This document shows positions 1-7,928 of a DNA stretch of 64,000 nt, piece by piece. The translations under genes were made by a program, and so were the position numbers. Source of the DNA: Paenibacillus peoriae. Its GTDB lineage: Bacteria > Bacillota > Bacilli > Paenibacillales > Paenibacillaceae. How positions within the stretch are numbered: the first letter of the stretch is position 1; the number at the start of each line of letters is the position of its first letter. The stretch covers positions 1,330,001-1,394,000 of the forward strand of contig NZ_CP092831.1 of NCBI RefSeq assembly GCF_022531965.1. Direction: 5' to 3'. The notes under the pieces were generated by a model. That model did no database searches, was not told the origin of the DNA, and worked only from the letters and a program-made list of their open reading frames with translations.

Positions 1-9
1 GCTATCGAA

Positions 10-1911
10 TTAGGCCGGGAGATCTAACTTTTGTCCGGGATAAATACGGTGAGGATTCTTCAACTTATTCAACTGTTGAAGCTGTTGCCAGGTGGTACCA
101 TGTTTGCGGGAAATGTCATACAGCGTATCCCCGGATTTCACAACATATACATGGCTATTTGTAACTTGTGCAGAATCGGATGTCTGCTGTGGCTTGGCTG
201 TTTGAGACTTTGCCGGTGCCGGTTTTGCGGGCGCTGGTTTCGCAGCCGGTGTAGAGACGGATTGCGGCTTTTCCTGCACAGGTGCGGGTGTTGCGGTTGT
301 AGCAGATGGCGCAGCTTGTGTGGCAGGGACAGACATTTTACCATCAGTCTTGGCTTCTTGAATGCGACCGTCTGCTTGTACTTGCAGGCTAGCGGAGCCC
401 ACCTTTTGCATGTAGCGGATTAACGCCTCATCAAGCGAGCCGAACATACCTGCCTGTGGATATTTAGCGAACATCGTATATTGGTCACCACCTACGGCAG
501 TAAAATCATTGGTGGCCAGTGTATATATTGCCTCAGGATCAAGTGTCTTTCCGCCGATCAGAATGGAATGAACACGGCTGCCTTTGGCTGCTGATGTGTC
601 TATTTTGAACGAGATACCTGATACCTGCGGGAAACCTCCGCTTGGCTCTGGATAGGAGGCTGTACCATTTTCCAGTGCGGCCTGAATGTCAGAGCCTTTC
701 ACCTTCAAGGTAACGATCTGGTTGCCGAAAGGTAGCACAGTGATGACGTCTCCCTTGGTTACCGTTCCCGTCTTGATGGAAGCCCGGATGCCGCCACCGT
801 TCGTTAAAGCCACATCTGCTCCCGAAACGTCACGCATAGCATCGGTGAGTAGGTCACCGAGATTGGTTTCACTTGCACGTACCTTTTCGCGTGCTCCTTC
901 CAGATCCACACTTGTTTGCGTTACAACCTCTTTTAGAATAGGTTCCTGGTCCTTTTGAATGGAGGCGATCAATGCAGCAATTTCAGCGTTGGGCTGAACG
1001 TCCACTGCTTGAGTCGAATCAATCAGCTTGGCTTGCTTTTGCGTAACCTTACCGCCGTCGACCCATAAGTCCACAACACCCAGATACTTGGTGTATTCAC
1101 CTGCGCTAGCGATCAATGTACCATTGTCACTAACCAAGCCTTTTTCCAGTACAGTATGGCTGTGTCCATCGATGAAAATATCAATGCCAGGCACTTCCTT
1201 AACAACTTTGAGGCTGGTGTCCTTACTAGACACATCCTGCCCCAGGTGACCAAGAACAACAACGACATCTACTTTGCTGCGGATTTCATCAACAGCCGCT
1301 TTGGCCTCAGCCGCAGGATCGGTGAATTGAATACCCTCAACATTTTTAGGATTCGTCTTATATGCTGTTTCTGGCGTAGTCAGACCGATAATACCGATTT
1401 TAACGCCGTCCACTTCTTTAATAACATAGGGTTTGAACAAACGTGTTCCGTCTGTTTGTTTAATATTGGCGCTGAGCACAGGGAACTGAATTTCCTTACT
1501 TAGCTCGACAAGATGCTTCCAACCATAATTAAACTCGTGGTTACCCGGAACCATAGCATCATAGCGCAGCTTGTTAATCACTTTCACAATGCTCTCACCT
1601 TTAACCAAAGTAGCGAAGGTCGTTCCATGAACGGTATCCCCGTCATCTAGCAGCAGTGTATTGGGATTAGAAGCCCGGTACTGATCAATGATACCCGCCA
1701 GCTTGGCGAATCCCATTTCCTTGTCATTCGCGACCACGTGGGCATGGGTATCGTTCGTATGTAGGATGGTGATGTGTTTACCGCTGACTGGAGTCGTTGC
1801 CGTTCCCGCTGTTCCCACATGGGTTGCTGGGTCTGCTGCTGCTGTACCGAGACACCCAAGTAAAAGCGCGGCAGTCGTCAGGATCGACGAGAGTTTTTTC
1901 CATGAGTTCAT
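10..1911 (-). CDS. Secreted 5'-nucleotidase / 2',3'-cyclic phosphodiesterase with C-terminal LysM
   Basis: 633 residues. A signal peptide occupies about residues 1-26. The metallophosphatase domain (about 47-280) shows the di-metal ligands in the motifs HTNDTHAH, DDGDTVHG, GNHEFNYG, GHLGQD and DGHSHT. A 5'-nucleotidase C-terminal domain (about 335-490, with TNGGGIRA) follows, then a Pro/Ala/Lys/Thr-rich linker and one LysM domain (about 587-633). The family releases phosphate from extracellular nucleotides; LysM should hold the enzyme on peptidoglycan. It stands alone, transcribed away from the ImmA-like gene, so scavenging of nucleotide phosphate at the wall is the likely role. Family call is secure; the exact substrate is inferred. 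Confidence 0.93.
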   Translation of the reverse strand: MNSWKKLSSILTTAALLLGCLGTAAADPATHVGTAGTATTPVSGKHITILHTNDTHAHVVANDKEMGFAKLAGIIDQYRASNPNTLLLDDGDTVHGTTFATLVKGESIVKVINKLRYDAMVPGNHEFNYGWKHLVELSKEIQFPVLSANIKQTDGTRLFKPYVIKEVDGVKIGIIGLTTPETAYKTNPKNVEGIQFTDPAAEAKAAVDEIRSKVDVVVVLGHLGQDVSSKDTSLKVVKEVPGIDIFIDGHSHTVLEKGLVSDNGTLIASAGEYTKYLGVVDLWVDGGKVTQKQAKLIDSTQAVDVQPNAEIAALIASIQKDQEPILKEVVTQTSVDLEGAREKVRASETNLGDLLTDAMRDVSGADVALTNGGGIRASIKTGTVTKGDVITVLPFGNQIVTLKVKGSDIQAALENGTASYPEPSGGFPQVSGISFKIDTSAAKGSRVHSILIGGKTLDPEAIYTLATNDFTAVGGDQYTMFAKYPQAGMFGSLDEALIRYMQKVGSASLQVQADGRIQEAKTDGKMSVPATQAAPSATTATPAPVQEKPQSVSTPAAKPAPAKPAPAKSQTAKPQQTSDSAQVTNSHVYVVKSGDTLYDISRKHGTTWQQLQQLNKLKNPHRIYPGQKLDLPA

Positions 1912-2105
1912 GTTGTTCCTTCAACCTCCCATAAAATGAATGAATTAGAGAAACCGCTTACGACCACATTTTATCAGATGATTGTAAAAATAACTTCTAT
2001 TTTATATCAAAGCACTAAAATTTTTTGATATATCGGTTGTTAAACCCATCGTCTAGTTACCTATATTATAGAGGAAGTAATAAACAGTAACCTACGGGTG
2101 GGGAA

Positions 2106-2531
2106 CTAGCGTTCTGTTTTGTGATCAAAAAAAAGGGCAGTCTCTTTGGGCAGCCCGATCCGGGGTAAATAGTGATCCAACGTTTCGTCAGCTAGTGGCG
2201 GTTTTCCTTCACTCAACAAAAGCACGGCAAACCGATTGGCCTGCTGTTCAAATTTTCCTGGGGAAAAGTAGGAGTGCTCCTCCATAAAAAAGCGGCTAAT
2301 GCCTTTATGCAGTCGGTCATGTCCCAATTCATGCGCACAGACGAACCGTTCCCATTCGGGTGTGAGGCCATTGTGGATAACGATAAATCTTCTACGCAAC
2401 TTGTGGTAATACAGCCCTTTGGTTGTGGGGCCTAGATCGCAGTATCGGATATGGATACCCAGAGCTTTCGCAATATCAAAGGGACAGTTGGTACGGTATT
2501 TTCGGACAAGTTTGTGAATAAGCTCGTTCAT
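2106..2531 (-). CDS. ImmA/IrrE family metallopeptidase
   Basis: 141 residues. The zinc-protease motif HELGH lies at residues 67-71, with a downstream EQQAN helix supplying the third ligand. ImmA-type proteases (ICEBs1 ImmA, PBSX XkdA-like) cleave a cognate Xre-type repressor to induce mobile elements. The gene lies 11 bp downstream of the Xre gene on the same strand, preceded by AGGTGA, so the two form a repressor/anti-repressor pair. The target being the neighbouring repressor is inferred from synteny. Confidence 0.88.
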   Translation of the reverse strand: MNELIHKLVRKYRTNCPFDIAKALGIHIRYCDLGPTTKGLYYHKLRRRFIVIHNGLTPEWERFVCAHELGHDRLHKGISRFFMEEHSYFSPGKFEQQANRFAVLLLSEGKPPLADETLDHYLPRIGLPKETALFFDHKTER

Positions 2532-2542
2532 ACGATCACCTG

Positions 2543-3016
2543 CTATCCCTGATCTTTGCCCGTTCGGGGCTCTTTGGGCTTTTTATGTTTGTTCATCTGC
2601 TTGGCTTCCCAGAACAGACCTGTCAGCACGTCCTTGATCCGTTGACGATCTTTTTCATCCAGCGGAATACCATCGAACATTAATTCGTCGTCTTCCTCCA
2701 GCATTTTTTTAAAATCCCGGCGGTCTTTGGAGGTTGCCCATTCTGGCACAGTAGAACGATAAAGTTCATGTTGATTTTGCTCCATTGAATCATCGTCTCC
2801 CCAATATCCGGCGGCCTTCATCATTTCGGTATAGGATACGCTAAGCGCATCCGCTATTTTGCGGAGAGTGGAAGGTTTGGGGATTCCGCGCAGTCCATTT
2901 TCAATGCGGGAAATTTGTGAATTGCTAATACCTGCGGCGTCTGCCAATTGGTTGATGCTCAAGTGTTTGTGCTCGCGCTGCTGTTTTAAGTAAGTTCCGA
3001 ATGCTGGCTGTTCCAC
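2543..3016 (-). CDS. Xre-family helix-turn-helix repressor
   Basis: About 157 residues from a GTG start at 3016, chosen because AAAGGAG lies 8 bases upstream; a longer reading frame continues upstream but has no ribosome site. The HTH_3 domain covers about residues 4-62 (INQLADAAGISNSQISRIENG is the recognition core, split here: INQLADAAG then SQISRIENG). The C-terminal part is acidic then Lys-rich (KKPKEPRTGK). It is co-transcribed with the ImmA-like protease and divergent from the ArpU-like gene, so it probably represses the tail locus and is removed by ImmA. Function is inferred from family and context. Confidence 0.85.
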   Translation of the reverse strand: MEQPAFGTYLKQQREHKHLSINQLADAAGISNSQISRIENGLRGIPKPSTLRKIADALSVSYTEMMKAAGYWGDDDSMEQNQHELYRSTVPEWATSKDRRDFKKMLEEDDELMFDGIPLDEKDRQRIKDVLTGLFWEAKQMNKHKKPKEPRTGKDQG

Positions 3017-3059
3017 AATGGGGGCTCCTTTCTGCAAGAGAATCATAGATATTGCTTTT

Positions 3060-3068
3060 ATTATACCA
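3060..3068 (-). promoter_or_regulatory. Extended -10 promoter for the Xre/ImmA operon
   Basis: On the minus strand TGG precedes a perfect TATAAT, giving an extended -10 (TGnTATAAT) about 45 bases upstream of the chosen GTG. No good -35 is seen at 17 bp (TGCTTT), as is common for extended -10 promoters. A TATGCC-AAAA-GGCATA inverted repeat at 3094-3109 lies just upstream and could be an operator; half of it (AAAAGGCATA) recurs at 3287-3297 before the divergent gene. Confidence 0.55.
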
Positions 3069-3245
3069 TTAGGTAAATAGTAAAAGCACGTAATATGCCA
3101 AAAGGCATAGGAAAATAAAGCGAATATCCTGTTTTTGGAGCTATACTGCTTTTTTTGAGGATGGATACCTATCCTAAATAATGTTATGTTATACTCAAGA
3201 TACGAACAAAAGGGGAACACAATGTAAACATGAGCGTTTTCTATT

Positions 3246-3265
3246 TGAGGATTTTGCAAAATCTT
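3246..3265. repeat. Palindrome GATTTTGCAAAATC (site A)
   Basis: A perfect 14-base palindrome within TGAGGATTTTGCAAAATC lies in the divergent control region between the Xre and ArpU-like genes. The same 17 bases (TGAGGATTTTGCAAAAT) occur at 42826-42842 between the sensor kinase and response regulator genes, and a variant at 42905-42919. The role is unknown; it looks like a binding site for one regulator. Confidence 0.5.
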
Positions 3266-3315
3266 CATTTAAAAATACATCATTGTCAAAAGGCATATAA
3301 GGAGTGTTGCTTTAC

Positions 3316-3792
3316 ATGAGAAATAACTTACCCGAATTGGACCGTCGCAAAACGCAGAATGCATTGGAGGGTGTGTTTGAGAAATACCGAATTTATAAAA
3401 CGATTACCTTTATGGATCGGGAGAGCTTTATTACGGCTGGCTATACGGATCGCCCGAGCGGCCCAACAAATGTGACAAGCGATCCAACGGCCCGGACAGC
3501 CGTATATAATGTAGATGCTCCTGCCGCCCGCTTGGCCTACTGCGAAATGGTGGATGCCGTAGTGAGCCGCTTGAATGAACGCGAACAGCTGCTTATCCGT
3601 GAACGTTATTTAAAGGATGACGATGTGTTCGATTACAAGGTTTACAATTATGTGTTAGACCCGCCAGTCAGCAAGGATACGTATACGAAGCTTCGCACGC
3701 GTGCTTTTTACAAAATGGCGCTTGCACTGGCGGACCAAGGCGTTTTAAATTTGGCAGGCTTGCAGAAGGGCGCGGATCGAAAATTGGGTTGA
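3316..3792 (+). CDS. ArpU-family phage transcriptional regulator
   Basis: About 158 residues from ATG 3316, with AAGGAG at 3299-3304. The C-terminal half (RLNEREQLLIRERYL ... KLRTRAFYKMALALA) matches the sigma-70 region 4-like fold of ArpU/late-gene activators of Gram-positive phages, which switch on packaging, tail or lysis genes. It sits immediately before the tail operon and after the Xre/ImmA pair, so it is the probable activator of the tail genes. A strong terminator follows, so it is its own transcript. The residues 50-80 stretch (TDRPSGPTNVTSDPT) looks like a flexible linker. Confidence 0.72.
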   Translation: MRNNLPELDRRKTQNALEGVFEKYRIYKTITFMDRESFITAGYTDRPSGPTNVTSDPTARTAVYNVDAPAARLAYCEMVDAVVSRLNEREQLLIRERYLKDDDVFDYKVYNYVLDPPVSKDTYTKLRTRAFYKMALALADQGVLNLAGLQKGADRKLG

Positions 3793-3841
3793 TGTAATAA
3801 TTATCCACTTGTTCTCATTTCTATTTTAAAATGGTTTCCTA

Positions 3842-3887
3842 AAAGGCTTTGATTTCCTGTAATAACAGGGGTCAAGGTCTTTTTTTA
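3842..3887 (+). terminator. Rho-independent terminator after the ArpU-like gene
   Basis: Hairpin with CCTGT-AATA-ACAGG at the tip, TTGA/TCAA below and AAAG/CTTT at the base, followed by a run of eight T (3880-3887). Confidence 0.8.
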
Positions 3888-3892
3888 CGATA

Positions 3893-3906
3893 CGAACATG
3901 TGTTCT
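3893..3906. promoter_or_regulatory. LexA (DinR) SOS box
   Basis: CGAACATGTGTTCT matches the Gram-positive LexA consensus CGAACRNRYGTTYC at 13 of 14 positions and contains the perfect palindrome GAACATGTGTTC. It lies upstream of the tail operon, implying induction by DNA damage, as is known for PBSX and many tailocins. Confidence 0.7.
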
Positions 3907-4047
3907 CAAAAAACCTCCCAACATCATCCCTAGCCTCTGCTTTTATCGTCCATTTCCCCGGCAACGCATTCGTTATTAGGGTGTAAGATTATATCATCGG
4001 GAATCAAGACAAGAGGACATACCGAAGACACACACAGTCAAACGTTA

Positions 4048-4071
4048 GCCGGCCATTAGGGCCGGTTTTTT
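4048..4071 (+). terminator. Terminator-like hairpin in the tail operon leader
   Basis: CCGGCC-ATTAG-GGCCGG followed by six T (4066-4071). It lies between the LexA box and the first tail gene, so transcription starting at the box would have to pass it, or the true promoter lies after it. Confidence 0.75.
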
Positions 4072-4128
4072 CATGCGGTGATCGTCTCTGTCGGTTCCCG
4101 GGAATTCGTTGAATAGAAAGGAGGAGTC

Positions 4129-4266
4129 GTGTTGCCTAAGCAAGGGATGCTGCAATGCATGAGTATGGAGCTGCGCCGGATGAGAACACGGAAGTGGAAA
4201 AAAGCCTGGCTGAATAGCCACAACATGCGAACGCAGGGTACGCAAAGGTGGCATGCCGCAGAATGA
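4129..4266 (+). CDS. Small basic protein at the head of the tail operon
   Basis: 45 residues from GTG 4129 (or TTG 4132), with AAAGGAGG at 4117-4124, a near-perfect ribosome site. The product is rich in Met, Arg, Lys and Trp (MRTRKWKKAW). Its TGA stop overlaps the ATG of the next gene (ATGA at 4263-4266), which suggests translational coupling. I do not recognise it. It may be a leader peptide or a small tail-operon protein. Confidence 0.5.
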   Translation: MLPKQGMLQCMSMELRRMRTRKWKKAWLNSHNMRTQGTQRWHAAE

Positions 4267-5123
4267 GACAAGCCTTTAAGCAAAAGCTTATTGAAATTAT
4301 TCCAGCGCTGCAAGGGCGTGTATACGATGTTCAGCCACCGTCGCAGACGGCAGAGGAGCCGTATGCTGTTATGGCGCTGGGCGAGGAAATCTGGAAGTCT
4401 TCCTGGGCCGGCTATCGGCAGGTTGTCCGCATCATGCTGTACGCAGGACAAGCCGGACTGGCGCAGGCTGACGTATGGGCGAATGCCCTGATTGCCGGGC
4501 TGCACCGGGAACCCGTGACAGGTGCAGGTGAGGATACATCGGCTTTTACCGCGCACTATTTGGGCGTGCGGGATGCAGAAAAGCTGGACACCGTTACGGG
4601 CAAGGCCTATAGAACGCTTCGTTTTGGCGTGTATGTGCCTGAGACGGAAGGTGGTTTGGCCGTTCCAGCAAGCGGTGCTACACAGCCGGAAGAGTGGCTG
4701 GCCGCGCTGGTCCGCTGGACGCAGAAGCAACTGGGTGAAACGTGGTCGGTATACGCCGACGCATGGCCCGCACAGCCGGGGCGGCAAGCGGTACTATGGC
4801 GGATGAGCGGCTGCGAAACTAGGATGGCGGGAGCCTCCATGTATGAGCTGCGCAAACGGTTCATCGGGCATATTACCGCCCCGGACACAACCGAGGAAAA
4901 CCGCGCAGCTTTCGCACTGATCGAGGGCTTTGCCGCTCAAATCCAGCTTCCTCTGGATCAGGACAAGGGCCGTTATATGTCTACAGCTGAAGCTTCAGCC
5001 GATTTGCAGGCAGATGCCATTTTAGATGGTCAGCTTCGGCTGATGTTAGTACAGCGGCGTATGCGTCCGGCTGAGGAAGCGGCGTTGATTCGCAGAGTGG
5101 AAATTCATCCTATTTTGAAATGA
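4263..5123 (+). CDS. Tail terminator/completion-like protein with two similar halves (XkdJ position)
   Basis: 286 residues from ATG 4263; a GTG at 4248 is in frame, but the ATGA overlap favours 4263. It lies where PBSX carries xkdJ, before the sheath, and the N-terminal half (FKQKLIEIIPAL, VYDVQPP, PYAVMALGEE, TLRFGVYVP) looks like the tail terminator fold that caps the tail distally from the baseplate. Residues about 145-286 repeat the same order of elements (SVYADAWPAQPG, VLWRMSGCE, RFIGHITAP, QLRLMLVQRR), so the protein seems to be a tandem duplication or fusion. Assignment is by position and weak motif similarity. Confidence 0.6.
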   Translation: MRQAFKQKLIEIIPALQGRVYDVQPPSQTAEEPYAVMALGEEIWKSSWAGYRQVVRIMLYAGQAGLAQADVWANALIAGLHREPVTGAGEDTSAFTAHYLGVRDAEKLDTVTGKAYRTLRFGVYVPETEGGLAVPASGATQPEEWLAALVRWTQKQLGETWSVYADAWPAQPGRQAVLWRMSGCETRMAGASMYELRKRFIGHITAPDTTEENRAAFALIEGFAAQIQLPLDQDKGRYMSTAEASADLQADAILDGQLRLMLVQRRMRPAEEAALIRRVEIHPILK

Positions 5124-5133
5124 GGTGGTCCGA

Positions 5134-5352
5134 GTGACCTTGGAAAACCATGAGAAGACCCTGGTATATGCCGAGCAGAAAGCAAGTGGCCCCCGCTATA
5201 CGCTGGAGGAGCTAAAGGAGCACGCAGAACCATTGTTTTCCGTGAAAGAAGAAGTGCTGGCAGGCGCCTTTTTTGGCACACAGGACAAGCTGTTTACGGT
5301 AGCAGAAGCACACACTAAAATCGAACAATTTATGAAAGCGAAGGTGGACTAA
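5134..5352 (+). CDS. Small tail-operon protein (XkzA-like position)
   Basis: 72 residues from GTG 5134, chosen because GAGGTGG at 5122-5128 precedes it. The sequence ends in DKLFTVAEAHTKIEQFMKAKV and has the look of a compact helical protein. It lies between the terminator-like gene and the sheath, where PBSX-type elements often have a small unnamed gene. Function unknown; it may be a sheath- or tube-assembly accessory. Confidence 0.62.
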   Translation: MTLENHEKTLVYAEQKASGPRYTLEELKEHAEPLFSVKEEVLAGAFFGTQDKLFTVAEAHTKIEQFMKAKVD

Positions 5353-5354
5353 TT

Positions 5355-6821
5355 ATGGCAGGCGGAACATGGGAAAACACGAATAAACCGGTATTGCCGG
5401 GTTTGTATATGAATTTTCAGGCAGCAGCAGCTTCAGCGATTCAAGGTGGGTCGCGTGGTACGGTCGTTGTGCCCGTTAAGGCGAATTGGGGCCCTGTACG
5501 TGAGTTTGTAGAGATCGGCAGTGAAACGGCAATCAGCCAAATCTTTTCGGGTGACAGTCTGGACGGTGCGACCGCGTATTCGACGCTGTATCTGGCTTTG
5601 CTGGGCGGTCCGAAAAAGCTCTTAGCCTACCGTTTGGCAGATGATACAGCTGCTGAAGCATCTGTGACGCTGAAAAGCGGCGGTGCGACCCCGGCGGATG
5701 TGCTGCGTCTGAAGGCTTTGTACACAGGTAGCCGCGGTAATGGTTTTGCTGTAACTGTACAGCCAACTTTGGGTGATGAGCAAGCTCGTGAGGTGCGCCT
5801 CTATGAAGGAACCAAGCTGCTCGGCACGTACAAAGGCAGTGACGGTACGGCTGCCTCTATCGCCAAGGCGATGAACGAGAACAGCGAAAATGTATGGGTG
5901 AAGGCCGAAGTTGTCGGCGACGGCGGCATTCCGGTGGATGTCAGCGGCGTACACCTCACTGGCGGCAACAGCGGCAATAGCAAGCTGGTTAATGCCGATT
6001 ACATCGCGATGCAGGAGGCACTTGAAGGGCAGGAATTTAATGTCTTGGCTCTGGATTATGCAGCTGATCTGGCATTGCTGCAAAGCTTCGCTGCCTGGAT
6101 CAAGCGTGTCCGGGGCGAAGGTAAAGGCGTAATCGCTGTATTCGGCGGTTCTGCGGCAGATGATGTGTCCAAAACGGCTGTTAGCTTGGCCTCTGCACGT
6201 TCCCTGGCGCTGAACCATGAAGGCATCGTGAACGTCGGTACAGGCGTACGTCTGGCAGGTACGGACTACAGTTCCGCTCAAACGGCTGCTTATGTAGCTG
6301 GACTGATTGCAGGCCAACGTCTGAATCAATCGGCAACATATGCGGTTACGCCTTTTGAGGACGTGACCCGCCGCTGGACACGCTCTGAGCAGGAGCAGGC
6401 TGTTCGTAATGGTGTCTTCCTGCTGTTCTTCGACGGCCGTCAGGTCAAAGCGCTGCGTGGGATCAACAGCTTGGTGAATCCATCTGCTGGGCAAAACAAC
6501 GCATGGAAGAAAATTCGTTCCATCCGTGTCATGGATGCTATTAACGCTGACTTGCAGCGTGCAGCCGAAGAGACTTACATTGGCAAAATCAACAATACGG
6601 TGGAAGGCCGTCTGGCACTTATCGGTGCAATCAAAGAATACCTGGCACAGCTGTCGCTGAGCAATGTCATCGAAGCAGATGGCTACGATGTTATTCTCGA
6701 CCCGGCTTACTACGGCGATGCGCCAGTTATCAAACCGGAGCCGGATCAAGTGTTCCTGCAATGGAACGTGAAGCTCACCGACGTGATGGAGCAGTTGTTC
6801 GGCACATTTTACGTGCAATAA
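5355..6821 (+). CDS. xkdK: Contractile tail sheath protein (XkdK)
   Basis: 488 residues. The N-terminus (TNKPVLPGLYMNF, then GTVVVPVKANWGP) and the C-terminus (GDAPVIKPEPDQVFLQWNVKL TDVMEQLFGTFYV, split) are typical of PBSX/phage sheath proteins. The family forms the contractile outer cylinder that drives the tube into the target cell. The ribosome site AAGGTGG (5341-5347) lies in the end of the upstream gene. The presence of a sheath makes the particle a contractile (R-type or myovirus) tail. Confidence 0.93.
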   Translation: MAGGTWENTNKPVLPGLYMNFQAAAASAIQGGSRGTVVVPVKANWGPVREFVEIGSETAISQIFSGDSLDGATAYSTLYLALLGGPKKLLAYRLADDTAAEASVTLKSGGATPADVLRLKALYTGSRGNGFAVTVQPTLGDEQAREVRLYEGTKLLGTYKGSDGTAASIAKAMNENSENVWVKAEVVGDGGIPVDVSGVHLTGGNSGNSKLVNADYIAMQEALEGQEFNVLALDYAADLALLQSFAAWIKRVRGEGKGVIAVFGGSAADDVSKTAVSLASARSLALNHEGIVNVGTGVRLAGTDYSSAQTAAYVAGLIAGQRLNQSATYAVTPFEDVTRRWTRSEQEQAVRNGVFLLFFDGRQVKALRGINSLVNPSAGQNNAWKKIRSIRVMDAINADLQRAAEETYIGKINNTVEGRLALIGAIKEYLAQLSLSNVIEADGYDVILDPAYYGDAPVIKPEPDQVFLQWNVKLTDVMEQLFGTFYVQ

Positions 6822-6943
6822 ATAAGCATTTTACGTGTATAAGCATTTCGCAGGCAATCGGCAGAAATGAAGTAGCTTGTTAACAACGAGGATTTTATGA
6901 AATCCCGAACTATATTATGGATTATTTTGAGGAGGAAAAAGAA

Positions 6944-7351
6944 ATGTTGGATGCTTCAAGAGTCATTTTAGGTACGTATGGTCAGGCGCATGTGGACGGG
7001 GTGTGGCAGACGAATATCAATAAGCTGGAAGCTAGCGTAGAAATGGAAAAACGCGAGCTGAATCTCGTGGGCAACGAGTGGAAGGTGCACAAGCGCGGTA
7101 TCAAAAAAGGGACGGGAACAATGAGTGGCTACAAGGTCACATCCGATATGATTCGTCGCGGTTTTAACCGTTTTGAGATTATTACTAAATTGGATGATCC
7201 AGAAGCCTTCGGACATGAAAGTATTCGTCTTATTCGTTGCACTCCTGACAAAATCCAACTGGCCAACTGGACAGCGGGTGAAGAAGTACAGGAAGAAACG
7301 ACCTTCACCTTTGAAGGCTATGAGCTTCTTGATCCGATTGTAGCAAACTAA
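6944..7351 (+). CDS. xkdM: Tail tube protein (XkdM)
   Basis: 135 residues from ATG 6944, with GAGGAGG at 6929-6935; an upstream in-frame ATG at 6917 would run through that ribosome site and is rejected. Residues 5-130 (VILGTYGQAHVDG ... YKVTSDMIRRGF ... TFTFEGYELLDPI) match the XkdM-type tube family, which stacks into the inner tube. It follows the sheath as in PBSX. A GGATTT/AAATCC hairpin lies in the 122-base gap before it. Confidence 0.9.
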   Translation: MLDASRVILGTYGQAHVDGVWQTNINKLEASVEMEKRELNLVGNEWKVHKRGIKKGTGTMSGYKVTSDMIRRGFNRFEIITKLDDPEAFGHESIRLIRCTPDKIQLANWTAGEEVQEETTFTFEGYELLDPIVAN

Positions 7352-7427
7352 ATTGAAAAACGGGGGATGGGATGCTGTCAGGCGTTCCGTTCCCCAAATA
7401 CAAATGAACAATAAGGGAGAATGACTT

Positions 7428-7862
7428 ATGAGCTTGAATGAGAATATGACAGAAGAACAAATTTTGGACAGCCTGTTTGAAGCCGCTGAAAAACTACCGG
7501 AAGAAACGGTTCGTATCAAGCGCCTCGATATGAAAATTGTGCTGCATGGCCTGACCTCCAGTAAAGTGGACAGCATTCGTGAACGTTGCACGATTCGCCG
7601 AACCGTGAAGGGGGCTGTAGATGAAAAAGTAGATACTGAAACGTTCAACGCCTTGTTGATCTCAGAAGCTACCGGAAAGCTGGAAGTGAAGGGCTTGTCC
7701 CTTAACGGTTGGGGCGATCCTCGGATTACAAGCCGCTTGAAGCTGTCCGGTGGCGAACAGTCCGTCCGCCGTATGCTGCTGGCGGGTGAATTGGATGCAG
7801 TAGGAGATAAGGTGCTGGAGCTGTCCGGTTTTGGCGTTGAGATTGCCGACTTAAAAAACTAA
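7428..7862 (+). CDS. xkdN: Tail assembly chaperone (XkdN), upstream product of a predicted frameshift
   Basis: 144 residues, starting ATG after AAGGGAG. The middle part (MKIVLHGLTSSKVDSIRERC ... KLEVKGLSLNGWGDPRI) is characteristic of XkdN, the chaperone that coats the tape measure before tube polymerisation. The last sense codons AAA AAC form the slippery heptamer A AAA AAC with a TAA stop directly after. A -1 slip would extend the protein by 52 residues to about 196, matching the G/GT arrangement of other tail phages. Confidence 0.9.
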   Translation: MSLNENMTEEQILDSLFEAAEKLPEETVRIKRLDMKIVLHGLTSSKVDSIRERCTIRRTVKGAVDEKVDTETFNALLISEATGKLEVKGLSLNGWGDPRITSRLKLSGGEQSVRRMLLAGELDAVGDKVLELSGFGVEIADLKN

Positions 7863-7928
7863 TCGGCTCCGGGGGAATGACGACGATGCTGTACCACTTG
7901 TGGGTCCGGCACCACCTCCGCCCCGGAG
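7853..7928 (+). promoter_or_regulatory. Predicted -1 programmed ribosomal frameshift signal
   Basis: The heptamer A AAA AAC (7853-7859) is in the correct phase (X XXY YYZ). The zero-frame stop follows at 7860-7862. After a 7-base spacer, CTCCGGGG (7867-7874) pairs perfectly with CCCCGGAG (7921-7928), and the loop holds further GTGG/CCAC pairing. All three elements of a bacterial -1 frameshift site are present. Confidence 0.78.

Larger units (their letters stand above)
3793..4128 (+). other. Leader / control region of the tail operon (no gene)
   Basis: 336 bases without a convincing gene. It holds, in order, the terminator of the ArpU-like gene (3842-3887), a LexA-type box (3893-3906), a TA-rich stretch (TTATATC near 3989) that could be a -10, and a second terminator (4048-4071) before the first tail gene. 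I could not fix the promoter from sequence alone. Confidence 0.6.

Noticed and set aside
4225..4262. ACGCAGGGTACGCAAAGG, similar to the core of a c-di-GMP-I riboswitch.
   Set aside because: The second helix and the GCCTGGCTACC-type 3' part are missing, and it lies inside the small coding frame.
5622..6818. Long antisense reading frame of 398 codons opposite the sheath gene.
   Set aside because: It has no ribosome site and no domain; it is a by-product of the codon use of the sheath gene. Other antisense frames (for example 4071-4787) were rejected likewise.
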